A stretch of 64,000 bases of DNA from Thermohalobaculum sp039816045. Its GTDB lineage: Bacteria; Pseudomonadota; Alphaproteobacteria; Rhodobacterales; Rhodobacteraceae. Made by a program: the position numbers and the translations under genes. The notes under the pieces are model-generated. The model had not been told where the DNA came from. It worked only from the letters and a program-made list of their open reading frames with translations, and searched no databases. Positions 45,199-56,999 of the stretch are shown here, piece after piece; the stretch's first letter is position 1, and each line of letters begins with the position of its first letter. The stretch spans positions 1-64,000 of the forward strand of contig JBCBYB010000001.1 of the NCBI GenBank assembly GCA_039816045.1. Direction: 5' to 3'.

Positions 45199-46116
45199 CT
45201 AACGAGGCGCTTGGCGCAGCAAGGTGATTGCGATCCGCCGGTTCTGTGGCGACTTGGGATCGTCCGAGAGCGGTTCCGTGGCAGCGCGTCCGGTGACCCG
45301 TGCGATCCGCTCCTCTGGCAGGCCGGCGCCGCGCAGCAACCGGCGTGCGGCATTGGCGCGGTCGGTCGACAGCGTCCAGTTGTCCGCCCCACCCGTGTTG
45401 AAGGGGGAGGCGTCGGTGTGGCCCACCACCGCGAGCCCGTTCGTCACCGCGTTAAGCACCGGGGTGATCACCTCGAACAGCCGCACGAGGGTGGTCGACG
45501 GTCGCGCCGAGCCCGAGGCGAACAGTGGCTCGTCTCCGGTATCCACCACCTCGATCACGAGGCCCTCGGGCGTCATCCGAAGCTGGAAGTGTTCGGCCGC
45601 CGTGCCGCCTGCCTCGGCGATTGCGGCTCGGATGCCGTCTGCAAGGGCCTCGAGGCGCTCTTCCTCAGCGGCGAGAGCCTCCTCTACTGCGCTCGCCTCA
45701 GCCATCTCGGGATCGGTCATCTCAGAATCAGCCGCTTCGGTGTCGACCTCTTCGGACATGACATCGGCGCCAGACTGCTCGCCCCCGTCCTCTCCCCGAG
45801 GCGTTCCCGACCCGCGGGCAAGCTCAGCGGCCTGAGTGCCGGCCTTTTCCTCCGGCGTCATCACGCTGTCCCCGTTGAGCATCGCATTGCCGCCAGACGA
45901 CATGCGCGACAGGGGAATCGCTGGGTCGAAATAGTCCGCAAGCCCCTTGCGCTGCTTCTCCGTCGTGGCATTCAGCAGCCACATCAGCAAGAAGAAGGCC
46001 ATCATCGCGGTCACGAAGTCCGCATAGGCCACCTTCCACGCGCCGCCATGATGGCCGTCGCCACCGCCCTTGGTGACCTTCTTGATGATGATTGGCGCTT
46101 TGTCTTTTCCCGCCAC
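45199..46116 (-). CDS. motB: flagellar stator protein MotB
   Basis: A 305-residue stator subunit. A cytosolic Lys-rich start is followed by a single membrane span (VAYADFVTAMMAFFLLMWL) with proton-channel Asp33. An acidic, Ala/Glu-rich linker leads to an OmpA-like peptidoglycan-binding domain (VVGHTDASPF; LSTDRANAARRLL). It couples proton flow to rotation with MotA, which is not in this window. It is the first gene of the minus-strand run motB-flgE-flgK-flgL-flgI. Confidence 0.94.
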   Translation of the reverse strand: MAGKDKAPIIIKKVTKGGGDGHHGGAWKVAYADFVTAMMAFFLLMWLLNATTEKQRKGLADYFDPAIPLSRMSSGGNAMLNGDSVMTPEEKAGTQAAELARGSGTPRGEDGGEQSGADVMSEEVDTEAADSEMTDPEMAEASAVEEALAAEEERLEALADGIRAAIAEAGGTAAEHFQLRMTPEGLVIEVVDTGDEPLFASGSARPSTTLVRLFEVITPVLNAVTNGLAVVGHTDASPFNTGGADNWTLSTDRANAARRLLRGAGLPEERIARVTGRAATEPLSDDPKSPQNRRIAITLLRQAPR

Positions 46117-46258
46117 GACCGCCCCCGTTCGCTACAAATCCACGAAGCGAATGAAAGCAGTTCTTCCTCAAAGAGTTATGGGTGCGTGTGGTAAACCCGA
46201 TAGTAAGCATAACGGGGTCAAACGGAGCCGTGAGGCCACCAGAAGGAGCGAGCCCCCC

Positions 46259-47236
46259 ATGCCCGATGGCGACAGCAACGCCCCACAGAGTATTCTCTCG
46301 CGGATCGTGCGCGGTCCCAAAATGCGCCTGGCGGGGTTCCCGCCGATGGACACCTTCATCCACACCTTCGCGAGTATCCTCGCGACCCGCGCCCGGGCCG
46401 AGCTGCGGCCGGGCATCGATGTTTCCGTCTATGGCTTCGAGGTTTCGCGCCATGGCGACTACCTGCGCAGCCTGTTCGCACCCTCGGCGATCTATCTGCT
46501 CTCGTTCACGCAGAAACAGGGCATGGCACTGACCAAGGCGCACCCGCGGCTGCTGGGCAAGGTGCTCGATATCTATCTCGGCGGGGACGGCTCGTTCGAG
46601 GAGAGCAACTTCGCCCGCTCGCTCACGGCCATCGACCTCTCGATCTACGGCCGGTTCGTCGACATCGTGGCCGCCTGTTTCGACGATGCGATCCGTGAGC
46701 ACTGCGGGCGCTCGGCGATCGGGATCGCACACCGGGCACGCTTTGAGCAGCAGCCGGGCATGGTCCGAATTGCGCCGGACCAGGCAGAGGTCTTCGTGAT
46801 CAAGCTCAACTTTCACATGAAGGATGACAAGCGGGGTGCGGGGCTCGATTTCCTGGTGCCTGTCTCAGTCCTCGAATCACTCAAGCGCGATCTGATCGCG
46901 GCCCAGGGGCAGGGCAGTGACGCGATGGCTGGCGAATGGGCGAGCCATATGATGAGCGAGGTGATGGACACGGGCGTGCGGGTGCGCGCAGTGATCCCCA
47001 CCGGCCAGCACGAGGTGGGACCGCTCAGCCGGCTGAAGCTCGGCGATGTGATCGAACTGCCGAACGATGCCATGTCGAAGATCGAGCTGCGCACAGACAC
47101 GAGCCTCGGGCCGACCACGCTGGCCAAGGGGCGGCTTGGTACGATGGACTGGGCAAAGGCGGTGCGCCTCGACAGCCCGATCGCCGAGGGCTTCCTCGCG
47201 CCGCTTCTGCGCAAGCGCGCCGAGATGGGGGAGTAG
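46259..47236 (+). CDS. fliM: flagellar motor switch protein FliM
   Basis: A 325-residue C-ring protein. The middle domain has FARSLTAIDLSIYGRFVDI and the C terminus carries a SpoA-type domain (KLGDVIELPND; LGTMDWAKAVRL). The CheY-binding LSQxEID motif expected near the N terminus is not obvious. ATG 46259 has AAGGAG about eleven bases upstream; the frame extends to 46070 over the motB start, which is unlikely to be translated. Divergent from motB, sharing a 142-base control region. Confidence 0.85.
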   Translation: MPDGDSNAPQSILSRIVRGPKMRLAGFPPMDTFIHTFASILATRARAELRPGIDVSVYGFEVSRHGDYLRSLFAPSAIYLLSFTQKQGMALTKAHPRLLGKVLDIYLGGDGSFEESNFARSLTAIDLSIYGRFVDIVAACFDDAIREHCGRSAIGIAHRARFEQQPGMVRIAPDQAEVFVIKLNFHMKDDKRGAGLDFLVPVSVLESLKRDLIAAQGQGSDAMAGEWASHMMSEVMDTGVRVRAVIPTGQHEVGPLSRLKLGDVIELPNDAMSKIELRTDTSLGPTTLAKGRLGTMDWAKAVRLDSPIAEGFLAPLLRKRAEMGE

Positions 47237-47305
47237 CGCGCGAATCGGGTGCGGTGACGCCCGGGCCTTGTCATACTCCGCCCGCAGACAAGGCGGAGGC
47301 GGCCA

Positions 47306-48160
47306 GTGCTCAGATGGATCTTACTTACGGTGTTTGGCGTGTTTGCGCTCGGGGGGACGGCGGTGGCGGAACCGGCGGCCAAGACCCTCTTCGGCCGCGC
47401 CGGCGTGCCGAGTGAGCACGACCCGGCCCCCTATGGCAGCTATGCCCGGGGCTGCATAGCAGGCGCCATGGCGCTGCGGGAGACGGGCCCCGCCTGGCAG
47501 GCCATGCGCCTCTCGCGCAACCGCAATTGGGGGCACCCGGCGGCCATCGCCTTCATCGAGCGCCTTGGCGTCGAGGCTCAGGAGATCGGTTGGCCGGGGC
47601 TCTATATCGGCGATATCAGCCAGCCGCGGGGCGGACCGATGCGCTCGGGCCATCGCTCGCACCAGATTGGGCTCGATGTCGACATCTGGATGCGCAAGCC
47701 GTCTGGCAAGACCCTTACGCGCGCCGCCCGGGAACAGATCGGCAGCGTCTCGGTCGTCTCGCCCAACCGCAAATCTGTGAACAGCAGTTGGACGCCGGGG
47801 CATCAAGCCGTGTTGCAGGCCGCGGCAAGCGACCCGGCAGTGGCGCGGATATTCGTGAATGCCGCGATCAAGGAGCGCATGTGCCGCGATGCTCGCGGCG
47901 ACCGGGCGTGGCTCCGCAAAATTCGCCCTTGGTGGGGGCATGATGCGCATTTCCACGTGCGGTTGTCCTGTCCGGCGGGCGCGCAGGGGTGTGAGAACCA
48001 GGCTCCGCCGCCGCCAGGGGATGGCTGTGATGAGACGCTTGCCTGGTGGTTCTCGGACGAGGCCCTGAACCCCAAGCCAAGTCCGACGAAAAAGAAGAAG
48101 AAAGGACCGCTGACCATGGCCGATCTTCCCGCCGCCTGCCGCGCTCTGGTGTCCCAATGA
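47306..48160 (+). CDS. mepA: penicillin-insensitive murein endopeptidase (MepA, peptidase M74)
   Basis: A 284-residue periplasmic endopeptidase that cleaves D-Ala-mDAP cross-links. It has a signal peptide ending in TAVA, then the M74 zinc motifs SGHRSHQIGLDVDIW and WWGHDAHFHVRLSCP. Paired cysteines (GCIAG, MCRD, CP, GCE, GCDE, ACRA) may form disulfides. The C terminus includes a Lys-rich stretch of unusual charge. The start is GTG at 47306 with GGAGG upstream. It overlaps the next gene by four bases. Confidence 0.93.
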   Translation: MLRWILLTVFGVFALGGTAVAEPAAKTLFGRAGVPSEHDPAPYGSYARGCIAGAMALRETGPAWQAMRLSRNRNWGHPAAIAFIERLGVEAQEIGWPGLYIGDISQPRGGPMRSGHRSHQIGLDVDIWMRKPSGKTLTRAAREQIGSVSVVSPNRKSVNSSWTPGHQAVLQAAASDPAVARIFVNAAIKERMCRDARGDRAWLRKIRPWWGHDAHFHVRLSCPAGAQGCENQAPPPPGDGCDETLAWWFSDEALNPKPSPTKKKKKGPLTMADLPAACRALVSQ

Positions 48161-49113
48161 GAGCGCTGTTGGTTGCGCTGGCGTTCGCAGCGACGCCTGC
48201 GCTCGCGGATCTCACGGGGCTCACCGCCGAGGGGCGCGCAGTGGAGATCGAGGCCACCCCGATCCCAATCGCTCCCGAAGCGTTGGCGGACGGGGTGACC
48301 CAGACGGGGGCCTGGCATCTGACTGCCGAGGATGCGGGCTTCGGCGGGCTCTCGGGCATGCTGTTCGACGGCACGGCGCTCACGGCGATCTCCGACCGGG
48401 GGGAGTGGCTGACGGCGCAGGTCTCCACCAACGGCGGGTTGGCGATCACAGGCGCCCGGATGGCCCCGCTGATCGGCGGCGATGGGCGCCCGCTTTCGCG
48501 CCGCGGGGACGATTTCGCCGATGCTGAGGGGCTTGCCCATCACCCTCGAGGGGTCGTGGTCACGCTGGAGCGCACCCATCGCGGGATCGTCTACGCCCCA
48601 GACGGCGAGCCGCTGTCGGTGCTCCGGAACCGGCGCTTTCAGTCCTTCGTGTTCAACAGCGGGCTCGAGGGGCTCGCGAGCCTGCCCGAGGGGGCGCTTC
48701 TCGGCCTGGTCGAAGAGCGCGAGGCTGACGGCTTTCCGGTCTTCCTCTTTCGGCCCGATCAGAAACCGGTCGAGGGACGCCTGCCCGCCCCCTCGCGCCA
48801 TGCGATCACCGGGGCCGATATCGGTCCGGACGGCCTGCTCTATGTGATCTTCCGCCATTGGTCGCCCGAGACGGGCATCTCGATCCGGCTGCGGCGCTAT
48901 GCCCTCAGCCCCGAGGGCCTGCCCTTTGCCGACAGCGTTGAGGACCTGGCCGGCTGGGCGGCGCTGAGCGGCATCGACAATATGGAGGCGGTCGCGGTCG
49001 TCCCGAGCGAGGAGGACGCGGGCGAGGAGGGCGTCACCGTCTGGATCCTCTCCGACGACAACTTCAACCCGCCGCAGCGCACGGTTCTGGTGCGGCTTTC
49101 GATTGCCTCCTGA
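48157..49113 (+). CDS. esterase-like/phytase-like beta-propeller protein (periplasmic)
   Basis: A 318-residue secreted protein with a signal peptide ending ALA. The remainder looks like the esterase-like activity of phytase family (DUF): GFGGLSGMLFDG, FADAEGLAHHPRG, LEGLASLPEG and GIDNMEAVAVVP are repeated acidic-hydrophobic blades that in this family coordinate calcium. The natural substrate is unknown. It overlaps mepA by ATGA and is probably translated with it. Confidence 0.78.
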   Translation: MRALLVALAFAATPALADLTGLTAEGRAVEIEATPIPIAPEALADGVTQTGAWHLTAEDAGFGGLSGMLFDGTALTAISDRGEWLTAQVSTNGGLAITGARMAPLIGGDGRPLSRRGDDFADAEGLAHHPRGVVVTLERTHRGIVYAPDGEPLSVLRNRRFQSFVFNSGLEGLASLPEGALLGLVEEREADGFPVFLFRPDQKPVEGRLPAPSRHAITGADIGPDGLLYVIFRHWSPETGISIRLRRYALSPEGLPFADSVEDLAGWAALSGIDNMEAVAVVPSEEDAGEEGVTVWILSDDNFNPPQRTVLVRLSIAS

Positions 49114-49174
49114 CGCGGCGTTGCGCCCCCGGACGCGGGGCACTATAGCGGAGCGATTGCCGAGGGGAGACGCC

Positions 49175-50023
49175 ATGACCGAGCACGCCGCACTTGCCGC
49201 CGCCATCGACGCCGCCTGGGAGGCGCGCGACGGCATCACACCCGCCACCACCGGAGAGACCCGCGAAGCGATCGAGACTGCGCTCGGGCTGATGGACAGC
49301 GGCACCTTGCGCGTCGCCGAGCCCGGCGCGGACGGCACCTGGACCGTCAACCAATGGGCCAAGAAGGCGGTTCTGCTGTCCTTCCGCCTCGCTGACATGG
49401 CGCCGATCTCTGGCGGGCCGGGCGGCGCGGACTGGTGGGACAAGGTGCCCTCCAAGTTCGACGGCTGGGGGGAGAACCAGTGGCGCGCGGCGGGCTTCCG
49501 TGCCGTCCCGACCAGCGTCGTGCGGCGCTCGGCCTTCGTTGCGCCCGGCGTGGTGCTGATGCCCTCCTTCGTGAACCTCGGCGCCTTTGTCGACAGCGGC
49601 ACCATGGTGGACACCTGGGCGACCGTCGGCTCCTGCGCGCAGATCGGCAAGAACGTGCACCTCTCGGGCGGTGTCGGCATCGGCGGGGTGCTGGAACCGC
49701 TGCAGGCCGGGCCCGTGATCATCGAGGACGACTGCTTCATCGGCGCACGCTCCGAGGTCGTAGAGGGCGTCGTGGTGCGCAAGGGTGCGGTTCTCGGTAT
49801 GGGCGTCTTCATCGGCGCCTCCACCCCGATCATCGACCGCGCGACCGGAGAGATCACCCGGGGCGAGGTTCCGTCCTACTCCGTCGTGCTGCCGGGCTCG
49901 CTGCCGGGCAAACCGCTGCCGGACGGCTCACCGGGACCGGGGCTCTATTGTGCGGTCATCGTCAAGCGCGTCGATGCGGGCACCCGCGCCAAGACCGCGA
50001 TCAACGAGCTGCTGCGTGACTGA
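49175..50023 (+). CDS. dapD: 2,3,4,5-tetrahydropyridine-2,6-dicarboxylate N-succinyltransferase
   Basis: A 282-residue enzyme that succinylates tetrahydrodipicolinate in the diaminopimelate/lysine pathway. The C-terminal half is a left-handed beta helix of hexapeptide repeats (VVRRSAFVAPGVVLMPSFVN; GKNVHLSGGVGIGGVLEPLQ). ATG 49175 follows GAGGGGAGA. One gene separates it from dapE. Confidence 0.96.
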   Translation: MTEHAALAAAIDAAWEARDGITPATTGETREAIETALGLMDSGTLRVAEPGADGTWTVNQWAKKAVLLSFRLADMAPISGGPGGADWWDKVPSKFDGWGENQWRAAGFRAVPTSVVRRSAFVAPGVVLMPSFVNLGAFVDSGTMVDTWATVGSCAQIGKNVHLSGGVGIGGVLEPLQAGPVIIEDDCFIGARSEVVEGVVVRKGAVLGMGVFIGASTPIIDRATGEITRGEVPSYSVVLPGSLPGKPLPDGSPGPGLYCAVIVKRVDAGTRAKTAINELLRD

Positions 50024-50351
50024 GACCGGCCAGGACGTCTTCACCTTGATGGTGGAGGTCGGCCGGGCGGAGGGCGATGGCCTTCCGGAGGGTTGCGACG
50101 GCGCCGCGATCCTGTGTTACACCGCGGCGCATTCCGAGAAGGAGGCGGTGGACGAGACGGTTGCCGTCCTCCGCCAGGCGGATCTGGCGCCGCTCTCGGT
50201 CGAGGTTCATGGCTCGCTCGCTGAGCGCGAGGCAGAGGGCCAGGAGATCGGCGCGGAGGACCGCGAGTTGATGGCGCGCGCGCGGGCGGAGAACGCCGTG
50301 ATCGTCGCGCAGATGCTCCCCTTTGAGGATGACGGCGAAGAAGGTGCGTGA
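50016..50351 (+). CDS. unrecognised small acidic protein between dapD and dapE
   Basis: A 111-residue acidic protein I cannot place in a family. It has no signal peptide, membrane span or cysteine motif beyond one Cys (ILCYTAAHSEKEA). Secondary structure looks mixed: a strand-rich start (VFTLMVEVGRAEGDG), a helix (EKEAVDETVAVLRQAD), and a charged helix (GAEDRELMARARAEN) ending AQMLPFEDDGEEGA. GTG 50016 overlaps dapD by eight bases and the stop shares TGATG with dapE, so all three are translationally linked; ATG 50049 is an alternative start. Being locked into the dap operon suggests a role in that pathway or a conserved hitchhiker. Confidence 0.72.
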   Translation: MTETGQDVFTLMVEVGRAEGDGLPEGCDGAAILCYTAAHSEKEAVDETVAVLRQADLAPLSVEVHGSLAEREAEGQEIGAEDRELMARARAENAVIVAQMLPFEDDGEEGA

Positions 50352-51475
50352 TGGATCCGGTTGAGTTGACCCAGGCCCTGGTGCAGTGCCCGTCCGTGAC
50401 GCCTGAGGAGGGCGGTGCGCTCGAGGTGTTGGCCTCCGTGCTCGCCCCTGCGGGCTTTATCTGCCACCGCATCGAGCGGGGTGGGGTCGTGAACCTCTAT
50501 GCGCGCTGGGGAACCGAAGGGCCGGTCTTCGGCTTTGGCGGGCACACCGATGTGGTCCCTGTGGGCGAGGGCTGGTCGGTCGATCCCTTCGGCGGAGCGA
50601 TCCGGGACGGGATGCTCTGGGGCCGCGGAGCGGTGGACATGAAATCGGGTGTCGCGGCCTTTGTCTCTGCTGCCGTCGCCCATGTGACCGAGACCCCGCC
50701 CGCGGGCTCCATCGCGCTGCTGATCACAGGCGACGAGGAGGGGCCGGCAATCGACGGAACGGTGGCGATCCTCGACTGGATGGACGATCACGGCGAGCGG
50801 CTCGACTTCTGCATGGTCGGCGAGCCGACCTCCTCGGCCCGCCTTGGCGATACCGTGAAGATCGGGCGCCGCGGCTCGATGACCGGCACGCTCGTGGTTT
50901 ATGGCCGGGCGGGGCACACCGCCTATCCCGGGCGCGCGATCAACCCGCTGCCCGCACTCTCGAAGGCCTGTGTGAAGCTCACCGAGATGCCGCTCGACTT
51001 CGGCACGACGCATTTCCAAGCCTCGACGCTCGCCCTCTCCAGCATCGACACCGGCAATCCGGCAAACAACGTGATCCCCGGGCAGGCACAGGCGGTCTTC
51101 AACATCCGCTTCAACGACAGCCAGAGCTCCGACAGCGTGAAGATCTGGGCCGATCAGCAGATCGAGGAGGCGCTGCATGACACAGGCTGCACGGCGGATC
51201 TTGTCTGGCAGGTCTCGGGCGAGAGCTTCCTGACCCCGCCGGGGCCGCTCTCCGACATCGTGGTGGACGCAATCACCGACCGGCTGCTCGAGCGTCCGGC
51301 GCTCACGACAGGCGGCGGCACCTCGGATGCGCGGTTCATCAAGGACCACTGCCCGGTGCTGGAGTTCGGCCTCGTCGGCGACACCATGCACCAAGCGGAT
51401 GAGCGGGTGCCCGTCGAGGACATCCGCGCGTTGTCGGAGATCTACCGGGACATCCTCGGCCGGTTCTTCGGCTGA
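50351..51475 (+). CDS. dapE: succinyl-diaminopimelate desuccinylase
   Basis: A 374-residue M20 metalloenzyme that removes succinate to yield LL-diaminopimelate. Zinc and catalytic segments are visible: GFGGHTDVVPVGEGW, WGRGAVDMKSG, ITGDEEGPAIDGT, and TGGGTSDARFI near the end. ATG 50351 overlaps the upstream stop. Together with dapD it covers two steps of lysine and peptidoglycan precursor synthesis. Confidence 0.96.
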   Translation: MDPVELTQALVQCPSVTPEEGGALEVLASVLAPAGFICHRIERGGVVNLYARWGTEGPVFGFGGHTDVVPVGEGWSVDPFGGAIRDGMLWGRGAVDMKSGVAAFVSAAVAHVTETPPAGSIALLITGDEEGPAIDGTVAILDWMDDHGERLDFCMVGEPTSSARLGDTVKIGRRGSMTGTLVVYGRAGHTAYPGRAINPLPALSKACVKLTEMPLDFGTTHFQASTLALSSIDTGNPANNVIPGQAQAVFNIRFNDSQSSDSVKIWADQQIEEALHDTGCTADLVWQVSGESFLTPPGPLSDIVVDAITDRLLERPALTTGGGTSDARFIKDHCPVLEFGLVGDTMHQADERVPVEDIRALSEIYRDILGRFFG

Positions 51476-51478
51476 GGC

Positions 51479-51856
51479 CTAGCTCGCGCTGCCAAAGCCT
51501 TCTCCGGGTGTCTCGTAATCCCGCCGGGCGGGCGCAAAGACATCGATCACCACACAGCCCTCGGGACCGGCCTCGAAGGTGTGGGACACATCCCCCGGGG
51601 TGAGCCAGAAATCGCCTTTGGCCACAGGCACGGCCGCATCGCCCTGGTGACGGGTGCCGGAGCCCTCGATGCAGAACCCCCACTGCTCCTGCGGGTGGGC
51701 ATGGCGCTTGCCCTTGGCGCCCGGCTCGAAGCGGACAATCGACACCGTGGCCTGCTCCCCCGCGAAGACCTGAGCCACAAGCCCCGGGGCCAAGGTGCGC
51801 AGGATCCCGCCCTCACCGTCGATGTTAAAGAAATTCTCGGGCATCGCGTTTCCCAT
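51479..51856 (-). CDS. cupin domain protein
   Basis: A 125-residue single-domain cupin. The two metal-binding motifs are visible as GKRHAHPQEQWGFCIEGSG and, in the second half, PGDVSHTFEAGPEG. Such proteins bind a metal and act as enzymes or sensors; no substrate is suggested. Start is ATG 51856, or ATG 51844 (MPENFFNIDG). Convergent with dapE, three bases apart; the carD terminator lies upstream. Confidence 0.82.
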   Translation of the reverse strand: MGNAMPENFFNIDGEGGILRTLAPGLVAQVFAGEQATVSIVRFEPGAKGKRHAHPQEQWGFCIEGSGTRHQGDAAVPVAKGDFWLTPGDVSHTFEAGPEGCVVIDVFAPARRDYETPGEGFGSAS

Positions 51857-51863
51857 CGTCAGC

Positions 51864-51899
51864 CAAAAGAAAAGGGCCCGCCCCCCGGGCAGGCCCTCC
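51864..51899 (-). terminator. rho-independent terminator of carD
   Basis: On the minus strand GGGCC-T-GCCC pairs with GGGC-GGCCC around GGG, followed by TTTTCTTTT. It lies about 20 bases past the carD stop. Confidence 0.88.
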
Positions 51900-51917
51900 G
51901 TAAGGCATGGATAAGCT

Positions 51918-52436
51918 TCAGGCGGCTTTGGCCGTCAGCACGGCACCGACCTGCGCCGTCGCTTCACCTTCGTCGAGACGCTGCACGGCGGCCACCTCAC
52001 GGGTCAGCCGTTCCAGAGCTGCCTCGTAGAGCTGACGCTCGGAATACGACTGCTCCGGCTGGTCATCGGCCCGGTGCAGATCGCGCACCACCTCAGCGAT
52101 CGAGATCAGGTCGCCCGAGTTGATCTTCTGCTCGTACTCCTGCGCCCGGCGAGACCACATGGCGCGCTTGACCTTGGCACGACCTTTGAGGGTCGTGAGC
52201 GCGCGCTCGACGATGTCAGGCGTCGCAAGCGAACGCATGCCCGTCGCGGTGGCCTTGGCCGTGGGAACGCGCAACGTCATCTTGTCCTTCTCGAACGAGA
52301 TCACAAAGAGCTCAAGCCGGATGCCGGCGACCTCTTGCTCCTCGATCGAGACGATCCGGCCAACGCCATGCGCGGGGTAAACCACGTAGTCGTTGGGCCT
52401 GAACTGCTGCGCGTTCGTATTGGTTTTCTTCGACAT
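51918..52436 (-). CDS. carD: CarD family transcription regulator
   Basis: A 172-residue RNA polymerase-binding factor. The N-terminal Tudor-like RID domain has VVYPAHGVGRIVSIEEQEVAG, and the C-terminal helical DNA-binding part has RAMWSRRAQEYEQKINSGD and QSYSERQLYEAALERL. It stabilises open complexes at rRNA and other promoters in relatives. ATG 52436 with GGAGAG upstream is the family start; the frame remains open to 52658 but that part lacks conserved sequence. Confidence 0.94.
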   Translation of the reverse strand: MSKKTNTNAQQFRPNDYVVYPAHGVGRIVSIEEQEVAGIRLELFVISFEKDKMTLRVPTAKATATGMRSLATPDIVERALTTLKGRAKVKRAMWSRRAQEYEQKINSGDLISIAEVVRDLHRADDQPEQSYSERQLYEAALERLTREVAAVQRLDEGEATAQVGAVLTAKAA

Positions 52437-52745
52437 AAGCTCTCCAGTCCGGCGGCTCCTGCCACGATCCTCAAGGGCTCGCAGCGCGAAGTTCCCCATC
52501 ACCGCCACTGTGTGGAGGGGAGGGGACGGTCGATACCCGCAGAAAAAAAAACGACGCCCACGAGGGGCGGGGGCCAGTTCTTCCTGCAAGATTGATACGC
52601 AAATGTAACACATCTCCGTATCGAATGCCACTCTCTCGCAAAATGGTTTGTAAACCACGACGGCATCACGGATTCTAGGGGTCTGGCGTCTGCACGACCC
52701 CGCTGCCGAATGGTGCGGGCGATTCGGTCTGAGCTGACCTGTGGG
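52437..52745 (-). other. fdxA-carD intergenic region with hairpin and nine-T run
   Basis: The 309-base gap contains, on the minus strand, CGCCC/GGGCG around CTCGT followed by TCG and nine T residues (52543-52569). It may end fdxA transcripts about 180 bases past that stop, or act within a carD leader. The AT-richer stretch at 52590-52660 is the likeliest place for a carD promoter, but no box pair stood out. No further gene seen. Confidence 0.5.
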
Positions 52746-53084
52746 TCAGTCGCCGTCGCCAGGCGCTTCCGAGAAGTATTTCTCCAATTTGCCCTCTTCG
52801 CCGTCAAACTTCTCGGCCTCGGGCAGCTGATCCTTCTTCTGGGTGATGTTCGGCCATGCCTCGGAGTATTTGAGGTTGAACGGCACCCATTTCTCCGTGC
52901 CGGCCTCGGTGTCGGGCCGGATCGCATCGGCTGGGCATTCCGGCTCGCACACCCCGCAGTCGATGCATTCGTCGGGGTGGATCACCAGCATGTTCTCCCC
53001 CTCGTAAAAGCAGTCCACCGGGCAGACCTCGACACAGTCGGTGTACTTGCACTTGATGCAGTTGTCGGTGACGACATAGGTCAT
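52746..53084 (-). CDS. fdxA: 7Fe ferredoxin FdxA
   Basis: A 112-residue ferredoxin with one 3Fe-4S and one 4Fe-4S cluster. By comparison with Azotobacter ferredoxin I, Cys9, Cys17 and Cys50 would hold the 3Fe cluster and Cys21, Cys40, Cys43 and Cys46 the 4Fe cluster. The motifs are CIKCKYTDCVEVCPVDC and CIDCGVCEPECP. The C-terminal 50 residues form the usual extra helix region. It donates electrons in the cytosol; partners are not in view. Confidence 0.95.
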   Translation of the reverse strand: MTYVVTDNCIKCKYTDCVEVCPVDCFYEGENMLVIHPDECIDCGVCEPECPADAIRPDTEAGTEKWVPFNLKYSEAWPNITQKKDQLPEAEKFDGEEGKLEKYFSEAPGDGD

Positions 53085-53162
53085 GGATCGCTCCTCAGGG
53101 GGTATCTGCTCGGCGGTTGCCCACCGGAATGTCTGATTGTTTAGGTTTGGTATCCGAGGCGT

Positions 53163-53573
53163 TCAAGGGTCGAACTGCCGCAACCGATCAATCTCGCGAC
53201 GTTCGCGCTTGGTGGGACGCCCTGCACCCGGGTCGCGGCCCTCCTGCGGCGGGTCCGGTGCCGCTTGTTCGGCGTCGCTTCCGGCCGGTGCGGTCGCTGC
53301 CGGTGGGTCGAGATCGGTGTAGAGCGCCTGCGCTTCTGGGGCCGGTCCACGGCGGGTTCCGATCTCTTCGATCCGGACCACGCGCACCCGGCCACCTTGC
53401 GGAAAGGTCAGCACATCGCCCGGTCGCACGGCCTGAGCGGGTTTGCTGCACCGCTCGGAGTTGATGCGCAGCCGGCCTGTTGAAGCAACCTCGGCCGCGA
53501 GGCTGCGAGACTTGAAGAACCGGGCGTGCCAGAGCCATTTGTCGACCCGGATGCGGGCGTCGCTGTCGGTCAA
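53163..53573 (-). CDS. S4-domain RNA-binding protein (Hsp15/HslR-like)
   Basis: A 136-residue protein with an N-terminal S4 domain (RVDKWLWHARFFKSRSLAAE), the signature of Hsp15, which in E. coli rescues stalled 50S subunits carrying nascent chains. The C-terminal 50 residues are a Pro/Ala/Asp-rich linker followed by a basic GRPTKRERREIDRLR tail. It lies nine bases after the helicase gene on the same strand, suggesting an RNA-processing or ribosome-rescue pair. Confidence 0.88.
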   Translation of the reverse strand: MTDSDARIRVDKWLWHARFFKSRSLAAEVASTGRLRINSERCSKPAQAVRPGDVLTFPQGGRVRVVRIEEIGTRRGPAPEAQALYTDLDPPAATAPAGSDAEQAAPDPPQEGRDPGAGRPTKRERREIDRLRQFDP

Positions 53574-53582
53574 CGGGCGAGC

Positions 53583-56846
<3,264 letters not shown>

Positions 56847-56999
56847 CGCGGCCGCCTCCCTTCCACGTCTCGCTTCCTGGGGTGATTGGGGGCTGCGGAC
56901 GGCAAAATCAAGGGGCAGCAGGCTTGAGCATCGCTTGTCGTTCGGTCTGCCCGAGCGTAGGTTTCGTTACGTCAACGATTTTTCTAAGCGGCGATTGCA

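Noticed and set aside
52437..52658. An upstream extension of CarD to 52658
   Set aside because: The extra 74 residues lack conservation, and the usual CarD start with its own ribosome-binding site is at 52436.
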